In this document: piece by piece, positions 27,872-36,801 of the stretch
Layout of the letters: the number at the start of each line of letters is the position of its first letter
How positions within the stretch are numbered: position 1 is the first letter of the stretch
NCBI RefSeq assembly: GCF_003646465.1
Contig: NZ_QZEX01000006.1
Location: forward strand, 291,624-355,623
Origin: Chachezhania antarctica
GTDB taxonomy: Bacteria; Pseudomonadota; Alphaproteobacteria; Rhodobacterales; Rhodobacteraceae
Reading direction: 5' to 3'
Length of the DNA stretch: 64,000 bases
Position numbers and translations under genes: made by a program
The notes under the pieces: model-generated
The model's database searches: none
Told to the model about the DNA's origin: nothing
Seen by the model: only the letters and a program-made list of their open reading frames with translations

Positions 27872-28765
27872 ATGACCGCCACCATGGATGCCGAAAAGAC
27901 CCGCGCCGCAGCATGGTTCCGCACGCTCCGCGACGAGATCGTGACCGCGTTCGAAGCGCTGGAAGACAGCCACACCGCCGGCCCCCTGTCCCGCGAACCC
28001 GCCGGCCGTTTCGAAGTGACAGAGACGAAACGCGACAGCGCCGATGGAAGCGACGCGGGCGGCGGGCTGATGAGCGTCATGCGCGATGGCCGGGTGTTCG
28101 AGAAGGTGGGCGTGAACGTCTCGACCGTCTACGGCACGCTGGGGCCCGAAGCACAGGCCTCGATGGCGGCGCGCAAGGGCATTCCCGGCATGGCGGACGA
28201 TCCGCGGTTCTGGGCATCGGGCATCAGCCTTGTGGCCCATATGCAAAATCCCCATGTGCCCGCTATTCACCTGAACACGCGCATGTTCTGGACACCGCAC
28301 GCGTGGTGGTTCGGCGGGGGCGAGGATCTGAACCCCTGCATCGAATATGAAGAGGACACTGCGCATTTTCACGACACGCTGAAAGCGCATCTCGACCCGC
28401 ACGGGGCGGAATATTATCCCCGCCTGAAGGAATGGGCCGACGAGTATTTCTATATCCCGCACCGCAAGCGCGCCCGTGGGGTGGGGGGCATATTCCTGGA
28501 CGATCACAATACCGGCGACTTCGAAGCCGACTACGCGCTGACCCAGGATATCGGGCGCGCCTTCCTGCCGGCCTACGTGCCGCTGGTGAAGAAACGCCGC
28601 CTCCAGAGCTTCGACGAGGCCGACCGCGATGCGCAGCTGGTCCATCGCGGGCTCTATGCCGAATACAATCTCGTCTACGACCGCGGAACGAAGTTCGGAC
28701 TGGCCACGGGGCACAACGCCGACGCAGTGCTGATGAGCCTGCCGCCTTTGGCGAAATGGAAGTAA
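27872..28765 (+). CDS. hemF: Oxygen-dependent coproporphyrinogen III oxidase
   Basis: Aerobic enzyme oxidising coproporphyrinogen III to protoporphyrinogen IX. The 297 residues include conserved family blocks: KVGVNVSTVYG, HPRNPHVP-like HMQNPHVPAIHLNTR, WWFGGGEDLNPC, and RGVGGIFLDDHNTGD. The start follows a very strong GGAGGGAGGG ribosome site at 27857-27866. Flanked by SDR genes on the same strand. Complements hemN (9712-11067), so this organism makes haem with and without oxygen. Confidence 0.95.
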   Translation: MTATMDAEKTRAAAWFRTLRDEIVTAFEALEDSHTAGPLSREPAGRFEVTETKRDSADGSDAGGGLMSVMRDGRVFEKVGVNVSTVYGTLGPEAQASMAARKGIPGMADDPRFWASGISLVAHMQNPHVPAIHLNTRMFWTPHAWWFGGGEDLNPCIEYEEDTAHFHDTLKAHLDPHGAEYYPRLKEWADEYFYIPHRKRARGVGGIFLDDHNTGDFEADYALTQDIGRAFLPAYVPLVKKRRLQSFDEADRDAQLVHRGLYAEYNLVYDRGTKFGLATGHNADAVLMSLPPLAKWK

Positions 28766-28798
28766 GCGCCGCAACCAAGCGGCGAGTTCGGGGGAGAA

Positions 28799-29584
28799 AT
28801 GGGCGATCTTGACGGCCGTGTGGCCATCGTGACGGGGTCGGGGTCCGGCCTTGGTCGAAGCATGGCGGTGAAGCTGGCGGAACGCGGGGCCGACGTGATC
28901 GTGAACTATTCGCGTTCGGCTGAAGGCGCCGAGGAAACCGCCGACATGGCGCGCGCCCACGGTGCGCAGATGTCGGTCGTTCAGGCCGATGTGTCCGATC
29001 CGGAAGGTGCGGCGAAACTGGTCGAGGCGGCGCAGGCCCGCGGGCGGCTGGACATCCTGATGAACAATGCCGGCACCACGAAGATGGCGCGCGATCATTC
29101 GGATCTGGACGCGCTGACCAAGGACGATTTCCTGCATCTCTATGCCGTCAACGTCGTGGGGCCGTACCTGATGCTTCAGGCGGCCAAGTCATTGATGGTC
29201 AACACTTATGAATCGACAGGTCGGGCCAGCGTTGTGCTGAATACCTCCTCTATCGCGGGGATCAAGGGCGTCGGTTCCTCGGTCGCCTACGCGGCGTCGA
29301 AAGGCGCGCTGAACACGATGACGCTGTCGCTGGCGCGCGCGCTGGCACCCGCGATCCGGGTCAACGCGATCTGCCCCGGCTTCATCGGAACGCGCTGGTT
29401 CAAGGACACGATGGACGAGGCCGCGTTCGACCAGATGATCGCCGGGGTCGAGAAGCGCACGCCCCTTGGCGTGGCCTCGACAGCCGACGATATTGCCGAG
29501 TCCGCGCTCTTCTTCGTGTCGGACGCGGCGCGGCATGTGACGGGCGAAACGCTGCTGGTCGATGCCGGTCTGCACCTGGTCTAG
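28799..29584 (+). CDS. Short-chain dehydrogenase/reductase (FabG-like)
   Basis: 261 residues with TGSGSGLG cofactor motif, NNAGTT, catalytic Ser in LNTSSIAGIKG and YAASK, ending GETLLVDAGLHL. The basic residue pair after beta-2 (VNYSRSAEG) suggests NADPH use. Substrate unknown. It begins 33 bases after hemF behind GGGGGAG and may be co-transcribed with it. The gap 29585-29798 has no gene. Confidence 0.85.
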   Translation: MGDLDGRVAIVTGSGSGLGRSMAVKLAERGADVIVNYSRSAEGAEETADMARAHGAQMSVVQADVSDPEGAAKLVEAAQARGRLDILMNNAGTTKMARDHSDLDALTKDDFLHLYAVNVVGPYLMLQAAKSLMVNTYESTGRASVVLNTSSIAGIKGVGSSVAYAASKGALNTMTLSLARALAPAIRVNAICPGFIGTRWFKDTMDEAAFDQMIAGVEKRTPLGVASTADDIAESALFFVSDAARHVTGETLLVDAGLHLV

Positions 29585-29798
29585 GCAAATTGCTGCACTC
29601 TTTTTAGTCGACGTAACACAATTTCAATAAATTGAAGCTTTTCTGGCCGGGCTGTTCCCGTCGCGGTCGATCTGGGGACGTCTGCACAAGACGGGGCGGC
29701 CTTCTGAACACTCCGCCGATACGACAGGGCGTATCGGGTCGGTTCCGGGCAAGCTGTGGCTGATTCGGGCCGACCAAGACCATTGGAAAGCGACTGAA

Positions 29799-30455
29799 AT
29801 GCTGTTGAGTGAATCCGAGGCGCTGACTGCCCTGCGCAGCCTCCCTGACTCGCCGCCCATCCCGGAAATGCGCAAGGCCATGCAGGCATTGCTGAAAGGC
29901 CGGGTGCTGCCCGCCGATCAACTGCTGGACCCGAAGGGATGGGTCACGGAATTCGAGGTGACGGAACTGGCGCTGTACCTGTACCTGCGCCGCTATTTCC
30001 GCGTCTGCACGCTTCTGGCGGCACAGGCTGCGCGCCGGACAGCCGATCTCGTGGCCCATCGTGAAGAGGAACAGGGCCAGGTCGGCCCCGGTGACGTGAA
30101 CACCTTGATGGTCGAGATGGAGGTGGACGATCTGATCTCGTGCCAGCCCTGTCCCATCGCGCGGCTGCAACTGGCCGACTACGCGGTGACAACGCACGGC
30201 AGGCTCCGCGACTACTTCGAGGCGCTGTATGCCGCGAACCGTGCGGGGCAGAAGCTCCAGAAAGACGTGCTCGTGGCGCTGCGCCCGCAGGAATGTCCGT
30301 TCGGGGGCCGTCACCGCATTCCGCCGGCCTGCGAGGCTGGAGAGCCGCAGAGCGAGCCGCGCCGCAAGCCGCTGGCCTTTCGCCGCCCCGACCGCCGCCA
30401 GGCCGCCAATCGCCAGACGGTTCCGACGCAGGGCCCGGTGACAAGCGTGAAGTAG
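29799..30455 (+). CDS. Hypothetical protein, mostly helical N-terminal domain
   Basis: I do not recognise this 218-residue protein. Residues 1-165 are largely helical with [22 protein letters not shown] as a central helix. There is a Cys pair in [10 protein letters not shown] and one Cys in PQECPFGG. From ~165 the tail is Arg/Pro-rich and looks disordered. ATG 29799 has GGAAAG nine bases upstream. The same frame is open back to 29631 without an in-frame ATG, GTG or TTG, so the start may be non-standard or further upstream. Convergent with hemC. Confidence 0.5.
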   Translation: MLLSESEALTALRSLPDSPPIPEMRKAMQALLKGRVLPADQLLDPKGWVTEFEVTELALYLYLRRYFRVCTLLAAQAARRTADLVAHREEEQGQVGPGDVNTLMVEMEVDDLISCQPCPIARLQLADYAVTTHGRLRDYFEALYAANRAGQKLQKDVLVALRPQECPFGGRHRIPPACEAGEPQSEPRRKPLAFRRPDRRQAANRQTVPTQGPVTSVK

Positions 30456-30460
30456 GGATC

Positions 30461-31402
30461 CTACAGCCGGAAGAAATCCGGCCCGGTCCGGCCCAGGATC
30501 TTCCGGGCGATGTCCTGCCCCATCGCGGCACCGTCGGCGATGGGGCCCGAGATCTCCTCGGTCGCCACTTCGCTGCCGTCGGGGCGCAACACTTCTCCCT
30601 TGAGGTGCAGCGTGCCGCCGTCCAGCACCGCCAGCCCGGCAATCGGCGTCTCGCACGAGCCGTCGAGTGTCGCGAGGAAGGCGCGTTCCGCGGCAAGGCG
30701 TTCGCCGGTCTCGCGGTCATGGATCGCGGCCAGCATTTCGGCCACGCGAACATCGCTTTCGCGGCGTTCGATTCCTATGGCGCCCTGCGCGATTGCGGGC
30801 AGAAGAACGTCTTCGGGAATGGGAGTTGCCGGGATCTCGCCCAGGATGCCCAGCCGGACCAGCCCGGCCGTGGCAAGGAAGGTTGCCTGTGCCACGCCGT
30901 CATGGAGTTTCCTCAGCCGGGTCTGCACGTTGCCGCGAAACTCGACCACCTGCAAATCGGGCCGCCGGATCAACAGCTGCGCCTTGCGCCGCAGGCTGGA
31001 CGTGCCCACCACGGCACCGTGGGCAAGATCCTCCAGCCGCGTCAGGCTTGGCGACACGAAGGCGTCGCGCACGTCTTCCCGCGGCAGGTAGCAGTCGATC
31101 ACCAGGCTTTCGGGCTGCAGGACAGGCATGTCCTTCATCGAATGCACCGCGATGTCGATCCCGCCGTCCATCAACGCGGCCTCGATCTCGCGCGTGAACA
31201 GGCCCTTGCCGCCAATCTCTTTCAGGGGACGGTCCTGCACGATATCGCCGGTGGTCTTGATCACCTGGATCTCGAATGCTGCGGCCGGCAAATCGAAAGC
31301 GGCGGCCAGCCGGTCGCGGGTTTCGCACGCTTGGGCCAGCGCCAGGGGCGAGCCGCGGGTGCCGATACGAAGCGGGGCGTCGGGAGAGGGCAGGGTGGTC
31401 AT
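30461..31402 (-). CDS. hemC: Hydroxymethylbilane synthase (porphobilinogen deaminase)
   Basis: Joins four porphobilinogens into hydroxymethylbilane. 313 residues beginning [34 protein letters not shown] and HSMKDMP with the catalytic Asp, [10 protein letters not shown] for substrate binding, and the dipyrromethane-cofactor Cys in [11 protein letters not shown] are all present. Starts at ATG 31402; the frame continues open upstream but only as antisense of hemE. Divergent from hemE across 117 bases. Confidence 0.96.
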   Translation of the reverse strand: MTTLPSPDAPLRIGTRGSPLALAQACETRDRLAAAFDLPAAAFEIQVIKTTGDIVQDRPLKEIGGKGLFTREIEAALMDGGIDIAVHSMKDMPVLQPESLVIDCYLPREDVRDAFVSPSLTRLEDLAHGAVVGTSSLRRKAQLLIRRPDLQVVEFRGNVQTRLRKLHDGVAQATFLATAGLVRLGILGEIPATPIPEDVLLPAIAQGAIGIERRESDVRVAEMLAAIHDRETGERLAAERAFLATLDGSCETPIAGLAVLDGGTLHLKGEVLRPDGSEVATEEISGPIADGAAMGQDIARKILGRTGPDFFRL

Positions 31403-31519
31403 ACCAAAACCAATAGCGCCGGGACGCCTGAAGGACAACGCCCGTCGCTCTTGACCCGCGGTCTTGACAAGCCATCTGTCAGCGACGACGCAGGAATGGT
31501 TCAAACGCAGGGACGTATC

Positions 31520-32557
31520 ATGACCGAAGCGAAGAAGATCATGCGGGCGCTGGCCGGTGAAACCCAGGACGTGCCGCCGATCTGGATGATGCGCCAGGCG
31601 GGCCGCTACCTGCCCGAGTACCGCGCCACGCGCGAGAAGGCGGGAGATTTCCTGTCGCTCTGCTACAATCCCGAACTGGCGGCCGAGGTCACGCTGCAGC
31701 CGATCCGCCGCTTTGGCTTCGACGCGGCGATCCTGTTCGCCGACATCCTGCTGGTGCCGCAGGCGCTGGGGCTGGACCTGTGGTTCGTGACGGGCGAAGG
31801 CCCGCGCCTGTCCACGGCCACCACCGCGGCCGACGTGGCGAAGCTGAAACCGGTCGAGGCGATCCACGACACCCTGTCGCCCGTCTACGAAACCGTGTCG
31901 ATCCTGTCCAAGGAACTGCCGAAGGACGTCACGCTGATCGGCTTCGCCGGCGCCCCATGGACGGTGGCCACCTACATGATCGCGGGCCGCGGCACGCCCG
32001 ACCAGGGCCCGGCCCACGCGCTGAAAGACAGCGACCGCGCCACGTTCGAGGCCTTGCTCGCCCGCGTGACCGAAGCCACCATCGTCTACCTGTCCGCCCA
32101 GATCGACGCCGGGGCGGAGGTGGTGAAGATCTTCGACAGCTGGGCCGGTTCGCTGACGGGTGCCGATTTCGAAGCCTATGCCGTGGCGCCCGCGCGGGAG
32201 ATCACGGCGGCCCTGAAGGCGCGCTATCCCCATGTGCCCGTCATAGGCTTCCCCCGCGGCGCGGGCGAGGCCTATGCCGGTTTCGCGAAGACGACGGGCG
32301 TCGATTGCGTGGCGCTGGACCAGGGCGTCGATCCGGCCTGGGCCGCGGCGCATGTGCAGACCGATGGCTGCGTTCAGGGCAACCTTGCGCCCGAGCACAT
32401 GGTGACAGGCGGCGAGGCTCTGGTGGCCGAGACGCAGGCCATCGTACGCGCCTTTTCGGGCGGTCCGCACATCTTCAACCTTGGCCACGGGATCACGCCG
32501 GATGCCGACCCGGATAACGTGGCGCTGATGATCGAAACCGTGCGGTCGTTTCGATGA
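31520..32557 (+). CDS. hemE: Uroporphyrinogen III decarboxylase
   Basis: Decarboxylates uroporphyrinogen III to coproporphyrinogen III, the substrate of HemF and HemN in this window. The 345 residues include both family signatures: [17 protein letters not shown] and [14 protein letters not shown]; the catalytic Asp lies in [17 protein letters not shown] 31520 has AGGGAC upstream; ATG 31496 in frame would add eight residues. Divergent from hemC. The tRNA gene follows 50 bases after the stop. Confidence 0.96.
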   Translation: MTEAKKIMRALAGETQDVPPIWMMRQAGRYLPEYRATREKAGDFLSLCYNPELAAEVTLQPIRRFGFDAAILFADILLVPQALGLDLWFVTGEGPRLSTATTAADVAKLKPVEAIHDTLSPVYETVSILSKELPKDVTLIGFAGAPWTVATYMIAGRGTPDQGPAHALKDSDRATFEALLARVTEATIVYLSAQIDAGAEVVKIFDSWAGSLTGADFEAYAVAPAREITAALKARYPHVPVIGFPRGAGEAYAGFAKTTGVDCVALDQGVDPAWAAAHVQTDGCVQGNLAPEHMVTGGEALVAETQAIVRAFSGGPHIFNLGHGITPDADPDNVALMIETVRSFR

Positions 32558-32607
32558 AATTCCCGCTTGACCCCCCCGCGGCGCTGGCCTAACACGCGCG
32601 GGCCTTT

Positions 32608-32684
32608 GGCGGAGTAGCTCAGTCGGTTAGAGCAGCGGAATCATAATCCGCGTGTCGGGGGTTCAAGTCCCTCCTCCGCTACCA
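32608..32684 (+). tRNA. tRNA with CAT anticodon (elongator Met, possibly Ile2)
   Basis: A 77-base cloverleaf with encoded CCA. The acceptor GGCGGAG pairs with CTCCGCT (position 1:72 is a G.T pair). The D arm is GCTC...GAGC, anticodon stem GCGGA/TCCGC with loop ATCATAA (anticodon CAT at 32642-32644), and T loop TTCAAGT. G1 paired to base 72 rules out initiator tRNA. CAT could be Met or lysidine-modified Ile; Met is likelier from the overall sequence. Confidence 0.9.
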
Positions 32685-33193
32685 CCATTCCTCTACAGAA
32701 ACGTACAGGACTGCCCAGCAGTTCAGACGCGGGCCATGGAGCGGCGCGTGGCTGTTCCTTTTGCGACGATGTCACTGCTTCCCCGGTGTAATGGGACAGA
32801 GATATCTGCAGTAAGCCGGAAGACCCCGGGCCAACCCGGAAGACGCCGGAAGAACGCTAAAGATCAGGCGCTTACAGAGTTCCGAACCGGAGCGTCGACG
32901 TTTAGCAGCTTGTCCTTCAGTAGGCCGATCCTTGGCGCCCACGGGGCCGTTGGCCTTCGTCCCACCGCGGCATGATGAGCGCCTTGAAACCCATATTAAC
33001 AAGGGTATTGAGGCCGTGATCGGGAGAACGGAAGCCGATGGTCGTATCCCGTAACATGCAAATGGGCGCGCAAGTTTGTCGAACCTCTTGCATCTTGCAG
33101 AAAAGTGAGAGTGTTTAATAGCTTAGTGTCACTTGGATCCCGTTACCTCCGGGAGTGAACATGCAAAAGAAATGCCCGACCTCGCCTAGGAGA
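32685..33193. other. Gene-free region after the tRNA
   Basis: About 500 bases with no convincing reading frame. It contains three short copies of CCGGAAGA within 32815-32860 and turns A+T-richer toward the methyltransferase gene. I see no integrase remnant and no repeat of the tRNA 3' end further right. Confidence 0.5.
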
Positions 33194-34945
33194 TTACCCC
33201 GCGTGTCGAACATGGGCGGGCATGACCGGTTGCTCCTGAAAGAGGGGCATCTGCTCTGCCTTTCCCTTGCCGCCGCCGAACGAGAACAGGAACTGGCGCT
33301 GACGAGCCAACTCCCTGGGATCCAGGAAAGCTGATTTCTGACCCGGTCTCCGGCGTCCAGCTGCCGCTGCCGTGACGACGTCGAAGAGGAAGGGAACTCG
33401 GATCGAGCTTCCGCCAAAGATCTCATCGATCGACAGTATTTGCACGGCTGGGTAGTCGCCGAAGTCCGTAAGGATCTTCCCAGCATGCCTTGCCTCTTCC
33501 AGCATTCCCTTGGTTGCAGGCTCGGCGCATACGAACACCGCTATCGCGTTCGGATCCTCGGTAAAGCGCCTTTCTCTTTCCAACGTGCCAACGAGATCCC
33601 GGATCATCCCAGGGTTCAGGTTTCTACCGCCCTTGACTGAGATGATCCCTCGGCTCTTCGCCTCGTCCTTTCCAGTGAGAAAGTAGAATGTGCCGTCGAC
33701 ACCACCGTCGCCGCGGAACTTGCCGGAGTGCATGCCCCCAATGACATTGACCGCCCACTCTTCGAACTTGAAGGGGTCGTTCTCGGCCAGCCACTTCGCC
33801 CCGCTCACGCTGGTCGGGAGGCCGAAAACGTCATAGTCGATCTTGGGGAACGAGTTCCTTAGCCGGTCTTCCACGACTCTCATCGCCTGAACGGCGACAT
33901 CGATGCCAACCCACTGCCGGCCGAGTTTCTCTGCGGCGTGCAAGGTCGTTCCGCACCCGCAGAAGGGGTCCAGTACAACGTCGCCTTCTCGGGAAGACAT
34001 CGAAATGACCCGCTCCAAAAGGGAAAGTGGCTTCTGCGTCGGATATCCCAGGCGCTCCTGGGCTTGAGAATTCAGCGGCAAAATGTCCGTCCAGACATCG
34101 GAGAGGGGCAGGCCCTTCATTTCGTCGAGGAACCGTTTGTATTGTGGAACTCGTCCTGGACCCGATTGATGGATTAGTCCTGCGTCATATGCGGCCTGCA
34201 TCCTTTCCTTCGTCCAGCGCCACACCCTCCGGACTCCTAAGAACTCGTAATCCAAATTTGGCCTATTTTTATTTGGATTCAGCAGGTTGTCTAGGCGGTA
34301 GAGCCGTCCGTCTGGGTCCTTGTGTGAGTACTTTTTCTTAGTTTTCTCTGGTAGGTTGTGCGGATCATACGGCGAGTAAATTGCATCGTCGTTCCACGTC
34401 GACTGATCCGAATGACGATAGGCGAGCAAGAGGTCATGCGTGTTGGGAAGACGCTTCTTCATGAGCGACTTTCCAGTGTTTCGCTGCCACACGATCTCAT
34501 TCTGGAACCGTGTCGGCCCGAAAATCGCGTCCATCACCACTTTGAGATAATGGCTCGCTGTTGGATCACAATGCAGATAGATCGACCCCGTAGGCTTAAG
34601 CGTTCGCTGCAACTCGACGAGGCGCGCGGCCATCATGGTCAAATACGCCAACATGTCATTCTGTCCGAGCATCTTGTGCATGGCGAGCATAACGTCCGAT
34701 ACGCGGCCAGCTCCGAAAGTCAAACTCTCGAAGGTTTCTTCTGCGGCGTCTCCCCAAGTCCAGGTATCCTCAAACGTCGCAATCTGGGCGTCCGACCAGC
34801 GCTTTGGGTCGGGCGAACGGAAGAGGAGATTATAGTTGGCATTCGAGTTAAAGGGTGGATCCAAGTAGATCAGATCGACGCTTTCGTCGGGGATGTATTC
34901 CCGCATGATGTGCAGGTTGTCGCCAAAATAGAATGCGTTGTTCAT
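33194..34945 (-). CDS. Site-specific DNA methyltransferase with C-terminal nuclease-like domain
   Basis: 583 residues. The N-terminal part is a beta-class amino-methyltransferase: catalytic DPPF at 29-32 comes before the SAM-binding motif DPFCGCG at 326-332, as in N6-adenine or N4-cytosine enzymes of the type III Mod/HinfI kind. The tail (~395-530) reads GDGGVDG (412-418), then ISVKGG (435-440), a spacing like PD-(D/E)xK/Mrr nucleases. Modification and restriction might thus lie in one chain. ATG 34945 follows GGAGGG. Codon use is A/T-richer than its neighbours, indicating transfer. No separate restriction gene is visible. Confidence 0.82.
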   Translation of the reverse strand: MNNAFYFGDNLHIMREYIPDESVDLIYLDPPFNSNANYNLLFRSPDPKRWSDAQIATFEDTWTWGDAAEETFESLTFGAGRVSDVMLAMHKMLGQNDMLAYLTMMAARLVELQRTLKPTGSIYLHCDPTASHYLKVVMDAIFGPTRFQNEIVWQRNTGKSLMKKRLPNTHDLLLAYRHSDQSTWNDDAIYSPYDPHNLPEKTKKKYSHKDPDGRLYRLDNLLNPNKNRPNLDYEFLGVRRVWRWTKERMQAAYDAGLIHQSGPGRVPQYKRFLDEMKGLPLSDVWTDILPLNSQAQERLGYPTQKPLSLLERVISMSSREGDVVLDPFCGCGTTLHAAEKLGRQWVGIDVAVQAMRVVEDRLRNSFPKIDYDVFGLPTSVSGAKWLAENDPFKFEEWAVNVIGGMHSGKFRGDGGVDGTFYFLTGKDEAKSRGIISVKGGRNLNPGMIRDLVGTLERERRFTEDPNAIAVFVCAEPATKGMLEEARHAGKILTDFGDYPAVQILSIDEIFGGSSIRVPFLFDVVTAAAAGRRRPGQKSAFLDPRELARQRQFLFSFGGGKGKAEQMPLFQEQPVMPAHVRHAG

Positions 34946-35246
34946 TATCTCGCCCTCCTGGCCCCCCAGGCAGCTCGACAAGTCTCAGTCGCATCTGGGG
35001 GCTTGGGACAAGAAAATTGCAAAACTGCTGGCAGAAACACCCGCAAGAATTGAAATATGGGGCCTTTTGGCAACGTTATCGGGACTGTAATTGGCGGGAG
35101 CGCCTACCTGGAAGCCCGCGTCAGCCGCCTTGCCTTGCGCCCCACGGCATCGCAGGCACGAAAGGGGATTCTTCCGCGGATCATCTTGCGCTACGCTGGC
35201 GGCAATGATGTCTGCACTTCCGCCGCCCTGCCATGGAGCCGCCCCA

Positions 35247-35746
35247 TGAAACTGATCGCTGCCACCCTGGCTCTCCTCCTCCCCGCCCTGCCGGCTGCGG
35301 CCCAGGAGACTGACTATCGCGTCCTGCGGCTGGCCCAGGAAGCTGTGGAGAACGGTTGGGAAATCACCGACGAGGCAGACCTCTGGACCGCCTATGCCGA
35401 AGCCAATGGGATCGAGGCCAGCGAAGAGGTGATTGAAGCGCACCTGGTCGAGACCGCGAAGGCGCGTTGGCAAGCGCCGTCGGCCGTGGAGCTCAACATG
35501 GCGCAGGAGATCCTGCGGGCGGCGAACGGGTTCGCCACGTTTCTCTTCCAGCAGCATTACGCCTATGAGGTTAGCAGCGATAAACTGGTGATCTGTGGGG
35601 AGGTCATCGCGATAGGCGCCGATGGGCCGAAAGGCCCGTGGTCATCGTACAAGGTGGCCTTTTTTGACCATGGAAGACGCCTGTCAGCGCAACGGGCAGA
35701 GATTGGTGAAGGTGCAAGGGAAGAATGCCGTTTGGGTATCCGATAG
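35247..35746 (+). CDS. Small secreted protein of unknown function
   Basis: 166 residues with a clear signal peptide (MKLIAATLALLLPALPAAAQ, cleavage after residue 19 or 20). The mature part is acidic and helical (WTAYAEANGIEASEEVIEAH) with two Cys, one in KLVICGEV and one near the end (REECRL). I do not recognise the family. It ends 11 bases from the convergent repressor gene. It may be the leftmost prophage gene or the last chromosomal one. The ~300 bases upstream (34946-35246) hold no other gene. Confidence 0.6.
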
Positions 35747-35756
35747 CGGGAGGGGT

Positions 35757-36473
35757 TCATTCCTCAGCCGTGTGGCCCCACCAGACTACCTTGCCGATCA
35801 CATTGATCTCTGCCCACCGGTCCCGCTTTAGGAACTCTGGTGGCACGTCCGGGTTATCCGACACCAGAATGATCGCGTCGTCGAGCTGGGCGATGCGCTT
35901 CACCCGCGCACCGTCGTCCGTCGTGAAGGCATAGATCGGGCCGTGGCGCGACTTGTGACCCGCCAACTTCGTCGGGATCTCCCGCTTTGCCGTGTCGATC
36001 AGGACCATGTCTCCGGGTGCGATTGTTGGCGACATGCTTTCGCCCATCTCGCCCAGGGCGACACGTGCCAGCACCGCGTTCGATGGTGACAGTCCGATCC
36101 TGGTCAACCACGTGCGCTTGAAGGCGAGGTGATCGACGATTGCCTCCTCCGCGTTGATTGCGCCGCCGCCAGCTGAGAGCGTGGCCGCGTGGAAAGGGAT
36201 GTGGGTATAGTCATCGCCATCCAGGACCAGCTGCTCAATCGGGCCAGTGTCCCGCGGTGGCCCCACGTAAATCTCAAGGTTTAGCGCCCTGCAGATCTCT
36301 TCGGCCGTGTCTATGCGGGGCCGTCGCGGTCCCGCCTTGCCGGGGTTCTCGCGGAACAGGTTACGAAGCGAGTCGGTTTTCAGGCCGAGAGCCGCTTCAG
36401 CGGCAGACGGCTTCAGGCCAAGCTCAGCCAGCCTGGCGGCTACCAACTCCTGAAATCTGGTCCCGATATCCAT
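35757..36473 (-). CDS. Phage repressor, XRE-like HTH with S24 peptidase domain
   Basis: 238 residues. The N-terminal ~75 form a helix-turn-helix (AAEAALGLKTDSLRNLFRE). The C-terminal S24/LexA-like domain holds nucleophile Ser in GEMGESMSPTIAPGD and general-base Lys in DDGARVKRI. Repressors of this type dimerise and self-cleave on RecA activation, so this prophage may be SOS-inducible, unlike Mu itself. ATG 36473 is followed by MDIGTRFQELVAARL; longer frames run through the operator. Divergent from the early operon. Confidence 0.88.
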   Translation of the reverse strand: MDIGTRFQELVAARLAELGLKPSAAEAALGLKTDSLRNLFRENPGKAGPRRPRIDTAEEICRALNLEIYVGPPRDTGPIEQLVLDGDDYTHIPFHAATLSAGGGAINAEEAIVDHLAFKRTWLTRIGLSPSNAVLARVALGEMGESMSPTIAPGDMVLIDTAKREIPTKLAGHKSRHGPIYAFTTDDGARVKRIAQLDDAIILVSDNPDVPPEFLKRDRWAEINVIGKVVWWGHTAEE

Positions 36474-36507
36474 GCTGGTAAAATAACCAACACAGCAGCG
36501 TTGACTA

Positions 36508-36547
36508 CCGGTATTTTGACCTGATAGAAATATGGTCAAAATACCGG
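36508..36547. promoter_or_regulatory. Operator palindrome between repressor and early operon
   Basis: Perfect 14-bp arms, CCGGTATTTTGACC (36508-36521) and GGTCAAAATACCGG (36534-36547), separated by 12 bases. A looser related site GGTAAAATAACC lies at 36478-36489, next to the repressor start. Position and symmetry indicate binding of the repressor or of the ner/cro-like product. Confidence 0.8.
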
Positions 36548-36555
36548 AGCAGAAA

Positions 36556-36801
36556 ATGACCGAGCAAGACATCTTGAACGTCGCGAAGGCATACAGCGCC
36601 CACAATAGCATCAGCCTTGGGACCTTGAGCCTGTACGCCGCGGACGATGGAAAGTTCTTCGGTCGCTTGGAGGCAGGAAAGAGCTGCACGCTCAAGCGGG
36701 CCAACGAGATCCTGCGCTGGTTCTCGGTCAAATGGCCCCCCGACCTGGAATGGCCTTCTGACATTCGTCGGCCAGATGGGCCGCGAAAGGCGGTGGCATG
36801 A
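36556..36801 (+). CDS. Early phage regulator, WP-motif paralog 1
   Basis: 81 residues at the position of Mu ner. An XRE-like helical region (SLYAADDGKFFGRLEAGKSCTLKRANEIL) is followed by the C-terminal motif WPPDLEWPSDIRRP, which recurs in the next gene. Start chosen at 36556 because GGAG (36546-36549) precedes it properly; ATG 36532 lies within the operator palindrome. Probably a Cro/Ner-like DNA-binding protein. It overlaps the next gene by four bases. Confidence 0.65.
   Translation: MTEQDILNVAKAYSAHNSISLGTLSLYAADDGKFFGRLEAGKSCTLKRANEILRWFSVKWPPDLEWPSDIRRPDGPRKAVA

Noticed and set aside
30140-31519. Apparent N-terminal extension of hemE covering hemC
   Set aside because: Open frame on the antisense of hemC; uroporphyrinogen decarboxylase homology begins at 31520.
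31403-32488. Apparent fusion of hemC to a long upstream domain
   Set aside because: The upstream part is antisense of hemE and hydroxymethylbilane synthase homology begins near 31402.
32608-32684. tRNA gene as the attachment site of the prophage
   Set aside because: Mu-like phages insert almost at random by DDE transposition; no tRNA-end repeat is visible at the phage side.
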